This document shows positions 1 to 21,420 of a stretch of DNA of 30,000 bases, piece after piece. Made by a program: the position numbers and the translations under genes. The number at the start of each line of letters is the position of its first letter. The first letter of the stretch is position 1. Under the pieces are notes generated by a model that ran no database searches, was not told where the DNA came from, and saw only the letters and a list, made by a program, of their open reading frames with translations. The DNA is from Glandiceps talaboti. Lineage: Eukaryota; Hemichordata; Enteropneusta; Spengelidae. The stretch covers positions 7,582,634 through 7,612,633 of the forward strand of contig NC_135562.1 in assembly GCF_964340395.1 (NCBI RefSeq), written 5' to 3'.

Positions 1-51
1 ACGATATTGTTTACATCTTACACAGCGTTTCTTGTTATGAACTAAACAAAT

Positions 52-110
52 AAAATACAGATACTGTGCATACCATCAAACAAAATACAGATACTGTGCA
101 TACCATCACC
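52..110. repeat. 30-bp tandem duplication
   Basis: AAAATACAGATACTGTGCAT and seven further bases occur twice, starting at 52 and 82, without mismatch in the first 27 positions. Confidence 0.85.
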
Positions 111-387
111 GCACATAAAACGTTACATTTTATCTCACTGAGAACACAAACAAACAAACAGTTTTGTGTTTCAATCTTCCTTGTTTCATCTGACAGTGAT
201 GTTGATTTGTGTTCAAAGTGAGATACAATGTATCATTTTATAAGCGCGTTATCATATTGTATCGGTGTCTATGTGACATTTTGGTTTTATGTAATTTGTA
301 ACAAAAAACCCTTATGCAATAATGCGGGACCTAAAAAACATCGTTTCGCATAATTGAAACGCTATAGTCACTCTAGTTTAGTAGTGA

Positions 388-411
388 CTCAGACCACTAC
401 AGTGGTCTGAG
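388..411. repeat. Perfect hairpin, CTCAGACCACT family
   Basis: CTCAGACCACT, 2-nt centre, AGTGGTCTGAG: an 11-bp perfect stem. It belongs to the same hairpin family as 8066-8097. Confidence 0.7.
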
Positions 412-3114
412 GTAGTAATGATAATATGTCGTCGAGTCGGACATACGTGACCATAGAAACACCATACCACCAGCATCAGTGACTTTGATCGATTCAGGGC
501 GTAATTTATAGCTCAATATTTCATATACTAGAAAAGTTTTTCCTTCTTTATCTAATTGCTGGGACTTCTCGATGTCTGACTCCACCTAAGAGGCCAAATC
601 TGACGGAAAATGGAGTGACTGATCTTTACTTGAGTACAAGTTGTCGTGATCTTAATTCTGTCATGTGCTTACCATGAAGATAACTGGGCAACTCTTTCGT
701 TTGATATGTTTTTTCTTAGAACCTTCTCTAATAATTTATTAATGTTCATGTTTGTACTACTAATAGAAAAATTAAACGGCTACACACCCCTTTCGACATC
801 AAACGGGAAGACTGGCGATCGAAAGAGAGAAGTCATATTTTTTTAATGAGTGACTTAATTTAGATCAATCACATCCACTCAAGTTGACATTTATTAATAT
901 AAAATCACGCCGAGTGAGGTCGCAAAATGTTAAACACTAGTGTATGAGTTCACCAAACAGAAATAATTTTAGACAAAAATTTTATTTTATTTTTCATTAA
1001 GTGAAAATTTAACAGGCTTTCTTGACTAAATACTACCGACCTGGATTTGTCTACAAGTACACACTTCAAGTTGATATATAGGTACACTCCACTAAGATTT
1101 ATATCTCGAAAAGCAATTAATGTTTTCCAAATACCATTTACAACATGCTATAAAACCCAGCCAGACTACATGCATGTGCCACCCAATAACTTGCAGACTA
1201 CCGGTACTTACATTGCTGTCACTGTTAACAACAATCATGGGGTGGAGGAATTTAGGGGGTCACTCGAAAATTTGACCTATACAGTGGATGGGGGCGCGGG
1301 AACAAAGAGTTAAAAAACAAGATTTCCAGCCAAATCTACATAAAAGACTCAAATGTTCACATTTTGGATTAGAATTTTCCGGGACCGAAAAAAAAGTTGT
1401 CTCTAAGCTAGCTAGAGAGAGACGTGAGAAGTTGGTCCAGAATTAGAGTGAATCTATGACGTCACCGATATAAATAAAGCATTGATTCAAGATACTGTGA
1501 ATCTTGCACCAAACTTACAAAAACATGTACGTGTATATAAATTTATAAATTTATCAAATGAAATGTTCATACACCAGTAAACGTATTTATCATAGACTGA
1601 CGATATCGTACATGCATCCAATTTTTAAAATAAAAGAATGTGGTCGGAAACTATAACGTGGGTGTTAAATGTAAAGTTACAACCCGAAGTCTAAGCAAAC
1701 AGATGATAGATGAAGAACTGATTTATCAGTGCTTTTACTGGTGTTTGGAAGAGGAAGAAGGAAGTAACCTTTGACCTCGAGCTAGACAATACAGGGGCAA
1801 TGTCCGTGTAAAGAATAACCAGGTATTTGCATATGAAAGAGATTTGCATGGCTGGGGAAGTCCCATATCTACGTACCATTCGCTGTACGTACAGTGGTAT
1901 TTGTCAGGACAACAATACATATGCTAATTAGACGATCGTCAACAAGCTGTTCACTGCACCGTCAAGCTCAGCGGATAAATTGTCGATTATATTCAATTTT
2001 ACATCCAATTAACAACTTTTCAGGTAAGAGTAGTTATCAATCTGATTTTCACATTTGACCTTGACTGTTCTATTTTGTTATTATGTAAAGTAATTTCTAA
2101 ATCTAAAACTTAACCTGTGTGCACGACAAACCCATGGTATGCATGACCCTTGATCTAAAATGGCCGCCGCCATTTTAACAAACATATTTTAAGCGGAAGA
2201 GTTTTTGGATAAAATAGAGTTTATGTCATTTGGTGATAATGACAGGTTAAGCAGCTGCGATTATCGCACATAAAATGATATCCCGCTAGTTAATTCTCAT
2301 TTTCAAGCAAGACAAGCGTCTATCGAACCATGCACAGAGTATTTTTTTATTTGTAGGGGCCTCGCCCATTGACCAACTAGTAGTAGTACCCAAAGTATTG
2401 ATATGTCATACTGGTACTTTCACCAATATAACCTACAGTTATCTGACAGACCATTAACTTTCCCGCTAAAAAAAAATATGTGAGCGAAAATATCTGATAC
2501 TTGCAAACTTTCCTCGGACTGTCTATGTTTTTTTGGACCAAAGCTGTTAAGATACTAGTATATAACACTAGTTCATTGTTAAAATATCATTGACTATATA
2601 GCTATACGTAAGCTTATATCCATTTTGGTATGTTTCCGTCTGTGATTCATGTAACTGGCGCGTAAATGTCGTTGCCGTTCAGTAGTGATGGATAGCTACT
2701 CCTTGATTCGTTATTTGCAGCTTAGAAAAAAAAAGGATTTCCATTGCTTTATTGAGTAACAGGTGGTCAAGTGACACGGGGTTTGAATTAGCTCAGTGAA
2801 GAAGGCTGTTGTAATTCAACATGTGGTAATTTTCGTCATCATAAGCACTGTAAACAAGAAAAGCGGGAAAACACTTAAAAGTATTACGTAATGTGGCATG
2901 ATAACAATGTGATTGAAGTGGGTCATTTTTAATTGAAAGAAAATCATGTCAATAGAATGCATACATTAATGTATGTACTCGTTAATCAGGTGACCTTTCA
3001 GGGTTCAATTACCTCGAGCTCCCTCGTCAAATGTCTGTCATAAATGGCAGACCGTTTGCCAGTAGGATCGTGAATGTAGGCTGCCTCCTAATATTGGTAA
3101 TGTATATATCCGTG

Positions 3115-3278
3115 ATCTAAGACTACCAACACATTGTATCCAGTTTAATTATAGGTACACAGAGGGGGTCATGATTAAATGTGAGTAGTAGTAGGGAATG
3201 TAATGCGTGACACACATTTTACTATATAAAGTCAGTAACTTCAACCCTAGACTACCAAATTGTTTGGTAGTCTAAGAT
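3115..3278. mobile_element. Short inverted-repeat element with internal perfect hairpin
   Basis: ATCTAAGACTACCAA at 3115-3129 is inverted at 3264-3278. The right arm is also half of a local hairpin (3248-3274) with a 12-bp perfect stem and a 3-nt loop. No target duplication was recognised. Confidence 0.5.
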
Positions 3279-3339
3279 TTCGCACTTTATTTTATTTTAT
3301 AATACTGTCTGCATTATATATTGTCATCTACTTCTCACC

Positions 3340-3420
3340 TCTACCATGAATCCATCCAATCTATTGTCTATGCTCCTACAATGTCTTTCTCTCTACTTAC
3401 CCTCAGACCACTAACGTAAT
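3340..3420. repeat. Degenerate member of the CTCAGACCACT repeat family
   Basis: ATTGTCTATG and, about 50 bp later, CTCAGACCACTAACG occur in the order found on the reverse strand at 8085-8129. Only half of each hairpin remains. Confidence 0.5.
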
Positions 3421-3423
3421 AGA

Positions 3424-3543
3424 TCTGTCTGTCCATCTGTCTGTCTGTCTATCTGTCTGTCTGTCTGTCTATCAATCTGTAGGTCTTTCTGTCTGTCTGT
3501 CTGTGTCTGTCTATCTATCTATCTACCTGTATGTCTCTATATA

Positions 3544-3577
<34 letters not shown>
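3424..3577. repeat. (TCTG)n microsatellite with TCTA variants
   Basis: Nearly continuous TCTG/TCTA tetranucleotides with short interruptions. Confidence 0.95.
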
Positions 3578-4380
3578 AAGCTCTATTAAATCTATCTATC
3601 TAGCTCTAAACGATAGATGTTAAAATGACACATTCTATTGTCTTTTCAAATTGTGAACATTTTCCTCGTAATTTAAACTTTACAATAAGTCCTCAACTGA
3701 ATCTCTGGTCTAGATCTATTATGTGGTTTCAGCAAAGACGACTCTCTATGTCTTTTAAGCCACCAGCCAATTTTTAAGTGGGTACCTGGTGTGACGATTC
3801 TCACGGTTAACCAGGCCTCAATTCTCACGAGTATTACGCTCGGTTTCATCCTATTGTTTTATCCCAGGACAGTTGTACTGGGATGATTTACATTATGGTA
3901 ATGCGGCACAATTAGAATCTTCCATAGCTCTTTAATACAAGCTATAACAGGGAATCCGTATAATTCTACGGGTTGTGTTTATTCACCTTCATGCAAAACC
4001 GCCACATGCAAAGCTTGTCATCATATCACTGTGTACATATACGTCCTTTCATTGACCCAAATTGACAGATTTGTATGCATTGTCAATCACGACAGTTACT
4101 TACTGTTTGGTCAATATGTTTGCCATAATGTTTGCTTGCTAATGGACGTACATTTGATTTAAAAGTCATGGTTGATGTAAATGGTCATTTTTATTCACTT
4201 GTTTGTTTAAATTCGGCGTGTGTGTTTGTTTAGTAAACTGTCCCAAGTAGTGCATGGTTTATTTTGCTACTGTACATAAATGTAGTATTATAAATTATCA
4301 TTTTTGGCATTGTGTGTGATGGAAAGCTTGTGATCATGACCTTGCCACTAAAGTCGTACGTTCGATATTCCAATAACAGT

Positions 4381-4694
4381 ATGTATGTATGTATGTATGT
4401 ATGTATGTATGTATGTATGTATGTATGTATGCATGTGTGTGTGTATGTATGTATGTATGTATGTATGTATGTATGTATGTATGTATGTATGTATGTATGT
4501 ATGTGTATGTATGTATGTATGTGTGTGTATGTATGTATGTATGTGTGTGTATGTATGTATGTATGTATGTATGTATGTATGTATGTATGTGTGTATGTGT
4601 ATGTATGTATGTGTGTGTATGTATGTGTATGTATGTATGTATGTATGTGTGTGTGTATGTATGTATGTATGTATGTATGTATGTATGTATGTAT
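4381..4694. repeat. (ATGT)n microsatellite with embedded TG runs
   Basis: About 310 bp of ATGT units broken by TGTG blocks. The open frames through it (MYVC and HTYI repeats) are artefacts of the tetranucleotide. Confidence 0.97.
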
Positions 4695-6658
4695 TTTTCT
4701 GTGATACTTGAAATCTAATTTTTTTTAAAAACAGATCAAACAGCATACGGTTTTTATTTAGATTTCGAAATTAGTTTTTTGGCGGATTTCAACCATGTTA
4801 AAATAATTCTATACGTTCCATACGGACATCGTACATAGCCTAGGAATGTAAAAGTAGAACTTACAACTAAAATATTGATGGAGCTCTATTATCGGATTTA
4901 CCAGATGGCAGTTGAAAAGATATATTTCCCATCAAAAGGGATTTCCATGTTTCTGGTGACTGCTTTGTTTCGCTTCAAAACTAGCTGTATCCTGATAGAG
5001 CACTGTCACCTTTGTCTGACACCACACATGCAAGTAAGTGGAAGACAGCGTTATTGTTAAACAATCTCACAGAAAAATACATATGCAGCATCGCGGCGTT
5101 ATTGTTCATTTTACAAGGAAGTTCAGAGGAGCAAACAACATAATAATTTATTACCGTAATTTACGCTTGGCGAACTACAACTTTTCACGGTTAACTGTTA
5201 CGACTACGTGCACGAATTTATCACTTAACCAATCAGTTAATCAAGAGATTTGTATATTCACAAAAATGACAATACCAAGATATTGTTCTATGACACTACT
5301 GCATCTTTCTCGGTCAACATGTACGAATTTGCTATAACTTCACCATCAGTTTTTATGAAAGCATTTACACATGGCCAAAATCCCGTACGAAATAATGGTC
5401 TGAGGCACTGAACAAAAACTGGTAATGGTTAGAGGTAAACGATTTGTAGATTTGGTCAGTTGACTTTGTTGCATCACCATTCTCGCGAACCAGAGCTGGT
5501 ATTTCTTCCAGAACACCTCTAGATCTGGCAGTGCATCTTGGAAGGTTAAGGAGGCTGTGGTTGTTCACGAAGATGTGCCTCAGACATTAATTTTGTGGTT
5601 TAGTTGCATGCAAAAGCTTTATAGCCATGGCCACTTCAAGTTCATGTAACCAGTTTTAAGCCCAAAGAAAGTTACATTTGACACCAAACTTCATTTGATT
5701 GACAGACACATTGTTGACGTCAATAAATTTCGTTTCAGACTCTCAACTTTATGGAAAATAGTAGTCTGAGGTGATGGTATACCTAGATAAATTTTTAACG
5801 AGGAGACGTGCAGAGTTTTTTTACTCATTCTACCAGTTCCTTGCGTGGGGCCGTTGACTTGCTCAAGGTTCACTAAAAAGGGTTGTAAAACATGTCTTAG
5901 GGAAGCCGCATGCGGAAACTGTTACTTCCATATTTAAGATTCCTTTAAATAACTTTGTGACCACAGTTCCCGAAAACCAATTACATGTAAAAGACCCAAA
6001 TGTCTGCAATAGCCGGGCTATACTAGTTTATAGTAGTTCTCTACGTCTCGACACCATTAATTCGACCCTTTACTATCTACAGTCAAGTCGATATAGATAG
6101 GTTATTTATTGGGGTCACAATTTTATCGGGCGTTACATTCTGTAACCGATGACTTCGAAAGACTGGAACCGACGTAAAACGACATGCTTTTGGCCATAGG
6201 TGACAAATAGTGCAACTTGAACATGCACGTCAGCAGTAAAGCTTACAAGTATGGCTTATTGGAAGACAACTACTGTATTAAATTCAACTCATGTTGTTGG
6301 TAAAACGTCAAATTAACAGAACAATATATCAATGATTTCAAAAGTGAAAGCCCTGCGGCCGTGATTCATGATGTTAAAAGGGTAACTATATGGTCTATCT
6401 TGTGTTGTGTGCATCCACAGTGAACAATGTTCCTCGTATAGTTTTACCACTTATATACGAGAATAAAGGCCTCTGTTTTCCTGGTTCAGAGTTCACTTTG
6501 CTGTCACATTGTGGTTCGATTCAGCCAGAAGGAACCTGTGTGTGTGTACTTTTAATAAGTTCACACACGTAGGCAAATGTCAAATGAATAAGATGCGAAA
6601 ATATATTGTACTTCCGTGGCCTTACTGCTACTTACTGTTGATCATGTTGATATTGTCT

Positions 6659-6660
<2 letters not shown>

Positions 6661-6715
<55 letters not shown>

Positions 6716-6730
6716 GTGTATATGTGTATA

Positions 6731-6788
<58 letters not shown>
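6661..6788. repeat. (CA)n-(TA)n compound microsatellite
   Basis: A pure CA run to about 6704, then TA/TGTA sequence ending in a pure TA run of about 50 bp (self-complementary, cruciform-prone). Confidence 0.95.
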
Positions 6789-6789
<1 letters not shown>

Positions 6790-7110
6790 GCTTTCATGAA
6801 AGCTATTTACTTCGCAAGGAATGATTTAAGTGTTCAAATTACACGCAATACATCATCTGGGAGGGTGTGGGGTAAAGGAGAACATAGAGGGTGTAAAGGA
6901 TCGGGCTGCCGCTGGGGAAAGGGTATTGACGGGAGCGATATATACTATCATATACACCTATCAAATTTGATGAATCATGTATTCATTTGAATAAGAATTA
7001 AATCGCACGAGCGAGTCGTCAGCAGTGCTTTGTTTAGCCTGATCATGGACTGATACACAAACCAATACAAGTAGGCACAGACAAGTTTCTTACTTGTCTG
7101 TGATATAGGG

Positions 7111-7262
7111 CAATCTGATTAAAATCCAATGTAGATGTCGGCTAATCGTTCATTGCTATTTTACCTTCGTTATTTTGCCTAAATTGACCTTCTTGGTACA
7201 TGTTTACATTTTTAGCCTGATCGTAGATTAGCCGACATCTACATCGGATTTTAATCAGATTG
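7111..7262. mobile_element. 152-bp MITE with 37-bp terminal inverted repeats and 10-bp target-site duplication
   Basis: Arms 7111-7147 and 7226-7262 are inverted copies with one mismatch in 37, starting CAATCTGATTAAAATCC. The element is flanked on both sides by TGATATAGGG (7101-7110 and 7263-7272), a perfect 10-bp direct repeat. No coding capacity. A 9-11 bp duplication is typical of Mutator-like elements, so a non-autonomous MULE-type MITE is the best guess. Confidence 0.85.
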
Positions 7263-7296
7263 TGATATAGGGGTTCAATTTATTGTCTTCGTCATT

Positions 7297-7304
7297 ACGC
7301 GCGC

Positions 7305-7341
<37 letters not shown>

Positions 7342-7350
7342 CGCGCGCAT
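7297..7350. repeat. (CG)n(TG)n(CG)n alternating purine-pyrimidine tract
   Basis: ACGCGCGCGCG runs into about 30 bp of TG repeats and then GCTCGCGCGCA. Almost perfect alternation, of the kind that adopts Z-DNA. Confidence 0.9.
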
Positions 7351-8065
7351 GGTTGTGTGTGCCTTATAGTTGATATTTGTCTTTTTTGCTGTACCAGTGC
7401 ATTTTTTCAACATCAAAATTATTGTATCATAAAGTATGATAATTTGGTAACATATTTAGGACTGTGAGATGTAATTTGACCAGTATTCAAGGCAACATGA
7501 TCCAATTATTGGTTTTAAAAATGGGTATGAAACGGGGGCGGGTGTGTGACTTGGGCCCAAACGTAAAAAATTATTCCTGTCGGAGAAATCGCAACACATT
7601 CTTTGAAATGTTTCGTTAACAATGGCACGGAATTCATTAATTCGCAACATGCAGTGGTACTTCAATGTTATTTGAACTATTTTTGTATTGATGCACATTG
7701 TCGTAAAAAATTGACTAACTTACGCCCCCCCCCCCCTCATGTGGCGATGGTGGGAAAAATACCCTCCCTGCTTGCTTGCTTGAAAATATTGCTAGGAGGG
7801 CGTTGACATAGCCTGTCCTTTTAACATGCCTATCGGAAATAAAAAAAATGGAAGATATGTGATATCTGTAACGCACCTTAGATTTGGCGGGAAAATGGTG
7901 ATCGTAACACGTTTTAATCGGAACATGGTTGTTCACTGATAAATATGTGATTAGACGATAATGCAATGGAGAATATAAATAGTAAAACGTATACCCTAGA
8001 GAATGTCGGTGAATGTAAACGAACCTTTGCTTGACAAATATATACATGTATGTCGTAACCATAAA

Positions 8066-8129
8066 CTCAGACCACTAAAATTCGTTAGTGGTCTGAGCTA
8101 TAAACCATAGACAATGGAGGGGTTTGTCT
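8066..8129. repeat. Double hairpin, CTCAGACCACTAA family
   Basis: A 13-bp perfect stem (8066-8078 with 8085-8097, loop AATTCG) is followed by a second inverted pair, CATAGACAA (8106) with TTGTCTATG. Both modules recur as half-sites near 3340-3420 (TTGTCTATG, then CTCAGACCACTAACG). Confidence 0.7.
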
Positions 8130-9130
8130 ATGCATAAACTTAGACGTTGAAGAGAGAGACATTATTTTCGACAGACTTTTTTGTCTCATGATTGTTTGTT
8201 TGTATTTTCCTCTGAAGTGATAAAAAGATCAACGATTTGTTCCAGGCCATTACACATGCATTGTTATTTGAAATTTCTGCGTACAAAACTTCTGTTACTG
8301 CACAACGCGTCACGGGTCAAGCGATCGCCTGGCTCTGGTACCGTCACGACGTGGCGTCCTGTCTTTAGCTATAATGACTTTATTTGAACCAAAGGGAAAG
8401 TCTTTATTTGAACCAAAGTCCATCTTTCATAATAACCAAGAGATAGAGACATTCGAATAAGATACACATGCTGAGTTTGTACGTTTTGGTGGCGTTCTTT
8501 TTTGCTGAAAATTAAGACATGTTTCGTTGTTTCAGCAGGCGTATGTGTGCTCTAGCTTGCGTAAATGTGGAAAGCATGAATCGACATTTATAATTACAAA
8601 AGTTGATACATTTATTATGATTTTATTTTAGCATTTCCGCTCGACTCACATAGTTCATATATTTTAGTTTGTGCCACTTTAACTTGCGGATTCAAAATTT
8701 AATAAGATATCTTGTACAGTTTGTTAAAATGTGCGTATACATTTGTTAGCTTGTAAATGGTGAATATAAAAGTGTTCATATGAAACCGAAATACACAGGT
8801 TGAAAAAAACAGTCTCTAAGTCAAGGTTGAGGAGCTGAGAGTCATTGAGTCAAAAATGTACAGGACTTCTAAATACTTCGTTTTCAAGTACTCAGTGTAG
8901 TATCTAAAATTTAACTTGTAATTTGATTCATTGAAATTGTCGCTGTACACTTGTGTAGGGCCAACCGAATATCTCTCATTTCCTCCAAGAACATTGTCTT
9001 ATGTAGACCTATTTGCTTTCTCATTTTGTCCGTTCTTGCTTTACTTCATGCATAATACAACTCTGGTGAACGAGGCTTTGGTTTATAAACTTAAAGAAAT
9101 AAGGTAAAAGACGTGTTCAGTGTGGTAGAA

Positions 9131-9340
9131 TACACAAGTGTGTGATATAGCTGTTCCTGTGTTGTGTGAATCTGATCACCCTGTAATCAAGATAGTGTAA
9201 ACATTGAAAGTCCCAAAACAGTACACTGCTTGATGGAACAAGCTTTCAGAGAGCTGTCTTACTGACACTGTAATTAAACCAATGTCTGCTCAGTAACTTG
9301 TCACTGTTGTATCAACATTTTGCGACAATAGTGTTAGTTC
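9131..9340 (+). repeat. Dispersed repeat copy 1, upstream of kinase exon 1
   Basis: Shares an ordered series of blocks with 16623-16800: ACAAGTGxGTGATA, GTTGTGTG, ATCACCCTGxAATCAA, GAxAGTCCC, and CAACAT..TGCxACAATAGT.TTAG. Similar length and the same orientation indicate an old mobile element, possibly SINE or MITE type. Confidence 0.7.
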
Positions 9341-9478
9341 TGTAAACCGAAACCTCAATTACAAAATAAGTTCTTCCCTGCTTTATATTGAAATATCGCA
9401 AATGATTTCATACTTATTCACGCATATTCATTTTTGTTTTCTAAATTCAGAATACTGCTTCAGATGCTTTGACACAAG

Positions 9479-18885
<9,407 letters not shown>

Positions 18886-18889
18886 AGAT

Positions 18890-18895
18890 AATAAA
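18890..18895 (+). terminator. AATAAA polyadenylation signal candidate for the kinase gene
   Basis: A canonical AATAAA begins 4 nt after the kinase stop codon. If it is used, the 3' UTR would be only about 20-40 nt. A more distal signal could also serve. Confidence 0.5.
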
Positions 18896-19026
18896 CGGTT
18901 TCATGTCTTGTCAGAAAAACTGGGACAACTTTCAAAATTTCACGGGTACCTTCATGAATTTAGTGCTCTGTGAAAACTTACTTGAGTTATTTGTTTACTG
19001 TGGCAAGCATAATCATAATAATGTTA

Positions 19027-19066
19027 GGACTGTAAGATACGCCATGTTGTTCCACCCTCACCGGCC

Positions 19067-19112
<46 letters not shown>

Positions 19113-19171
19113 ACGTGAAAGGGGTTGACCTATGTGTGAGGAAGGCCCGTCACTGTGTACTTGACAGACAA
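19027..19171 (+). mobile_element. Microsatellite-bearing dispersed repeat, copy C (3' of kinase gene)
   Basis: Left flank GACTGTAAGATACGCC...TTCCACCCTC; (TC)n at 19071-19110; right flank GGGGTTGACCTATGTGTGAGG, CCCGTCAC, GTAC and GACAGAC. Both flanks match copy A around a different microsatellite. Confidence 0.75.
19069..19110. repeat. (TC)n microsatellite
   Basis: About 40 bp of TC, inside dispersed repeat copy C. Confidence 0.95.
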
Positions 19172-20979
19172 GGTAATGTTTCAATGGCTAAGTAGTATCT
19201 AGCGTAATGGCTACTACTGGTATAAACAACCCAAGGGAAGATAGTCAAGATAATAACGATTCTTCCAAGAACTATATAGACGATGGAGTGAGTCGACTCA
19301 ATATTTAGTTCACGAACACTTTGCTTCCAAAGGAAATCAATTTGTTCGCAAATATAATCAGCTTGAATTAAAAGCATCTCCTCATGTAATAGTAGATTCA
19401 GACACAAACTTTTATATCAAAAATGAAAAAAATGAAAAATAGTGTACTTTACTATACAATACATAAGCTTACTGATAGGAATAATTCCTTGAAATTCATT
19501 ATTTTTGTCGTATGACTTGTTCAAGTTTTAATAGTATACTTTTCCATCGTTTGAACCCAAGGGGTGTCATGGTTTCAGTTTCAGGGCCTGCGATTTATAG
19601 TTTCAGATATTGTCGTCAAACTTGCGTACTTTACATTACAGTAACTGTACCAAAGGTTTACCTTAGTCAGAATGTGTCCGCGTAAGATACTTGTGACAGA
19701 GTGAACAGCTTGAAGATTCTTATTTATATATTTTTGAAAGTGAATTTATGATATTAGTATGGGAAGTATTGAAAACGCCCATGGTGTGCACAATAGCATC
19801 ACCTGACATGACGTAACATAGTTCATGCGCCTGCGTATGTTAACGCATGCGTAAAAGAAGCTCTTGAAATACTCGCTCCCCGTCATGTACCTCTCCAATG
19901 GGGGAGACAGAGACGTATCCGAGTTTTCGCAGTGTATATTTGCAAAACTAGCGAAAAGTTGAAGTGTGTTGACGTACACGAAACACTTAGTATGTTACAT
20001 ATACTGGAATATTTGATAGGCGCTATATTATAACACCAAAACAGGCCAACCAACAGTGGGTGGGGGGCGGGTGCTCCCGTCTGTCATCAATATTGTCAAA
20101 AAGTGTAAGTTCGTTAGATTGCGGGAAAAAAAAACATCGCCGGGACCGTCCCAACCACCCCTTCTCTTTGGGGAACGAGATGACAAGAGCGCCCTCAACG
20201 GCTGATGTGTTAGTCTCGATAAGTTTATTACGTTGATTACTAGTATTAAACATAACAATAGACGGTGAAATATTATCTCTTGCAAGACACACAAATTTAG
20301 TATGGGTGCAATTATTTTGAAGCAACCATATAAAGTGAATAAAGGGGTTAATGTATTTGCTGTCATTTCATTCCCTAAGTGAATAACAGGTCAAATAAGT
20401 ATATGTAAACATTTGTATTCGATGTTATGATAAGTTTTATTTGTCACCGGACAGTACTTACTAACCAGTTTAGACGGCGGTCTATTTTTTGTCATCTTAT
20501 TTAGCCTTGAGAGGTCAAATGTCATTGAACATTGTTACAAAAGACAGAATTTTATACGAGAATATTTACAACTCATTTCCAAACATGATAACCAGAGAGA
20601 AACATTAACTTTCCAAGTAAAATTTATACTCAAGAAATGATTGAAACCCACTGTAGGATAAAAGATGAGAACACGTGTACCATTGGTCAAAAACCTCAAT
20701 CTCCATGTAATTATACATAGCAGTAGATTTGTAACATTGATGATGATTGGCCAGTAACTTGTATTTTTGTGCACGTTATATTTTTACACAATACACCATA
20801 ATCTTCCACAACTAGTTAGTAGAACTTTATACCAAAATGTACCAGCCATGTAATCTGAAAAATAAAATCATAAATCATGAATTCTCGTTACCAGAAACAG
20901 AATTGTGTATCCTGGTCGCGTCATTAAAATAATACTCATTCGATTGCTTGGTCGACACCATTACTTCTGCTCCATGTAT

Positions 20980-21420
20980 TACTGTAGGCACGCATTGGAA
21001 TAAGTCGACCACTCCCCTGTTCTATTTTGACCCTCTAGCATGAGGTAAAATGCTATTGAAGCTACCGAGAATAAATCAACCTCCTTGTTCTATTTTGACC
21101 CTCTAGCACGAGGTAAAATGCTATTGTAGGTACTGAGAATAAGTCAATCTTCTTGTTCTATTTTGACCCTCTAGCATGAGGTAAAATGCTATTGTAGGTA
21201 CTGAGAATAAATCAACCTCCTTGTTCTATTTTGACCCTCTAGCATGAGGTAAAATGCTATTGTAGGTACTGAGAATAAATCAACCTCCTTGTTCTATTTT
21301 GACCCTCTAGCATGAAGTAAAATGCTATTGAAGCTACCGAGAATAAATCAACCTCCTTGTTCTATTTTGACCCTCTAGCATGAGGTAAAATGCTACAGCG
21401 GGTACTGAGAGTTGCCGACC
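20980..21420. repeat. 68-bp satellite array, six core units plus partial ends
   Basis: TTCTATTTTGACCCTCTAGC recurs at 21020, 21088, 21156, 21224, 21292 and 21360, an exact 68-bp spacing. Units are about 90% or more alike. Two sub-variants alternate (TTGAAGCTACCGAG in units 1 and 5, TTGTAGGTACTGAG in units 2-4). Most units hold a small inverted repeat, TAGCAT...ATGCTA. Confidence 0.95.

Larger units (their letters stand above)
1..9450. other. Long region without a supported gene
   Basis: Open frames on both strands are short, mostly lack an ATG or recognisable residues, and have no domain-like patterns. The region holds the microsatellites, hairpins and MITE listed separately. Because kinase exon 1 appears to start at a splice acceptor (9450), the promoter and noncoding first exon(s) of the kinase gene probably lie here or further upstream, but I could not place them. 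Confidence 0.6.

Noticed and set aside
1047-1313. 88-codon frame on the + strand
   Set aside because: Begins at TTG, no recognisable motif, and no splice-site or codon evidence above background.
2761-2850. TTAGCTCAGTGAAG resembling a tRNA A box
   Set aside because: No matching B box or cloverleaf stems at the right distance.
4312-4746. Open frames encoding MYVC and HTYI repeats on both strands
   Set aside because: They are translations of the ATGT microsatellite in every frame; nothing protein-like outside the repeat.
8181-8387. 68-codon frame upstream of the kinase considered as an extra N-terminal exon
   Set aside because: No donor in a usable phase; the kinase start at 9479 already has a full myristoylation signal.
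20980-21420. Regularly spaced repeats considered as a CRISPR array
   Set aside because: The whole 68-bp unit is repeated, with no unique spacers, and the genome is eukaryotic.
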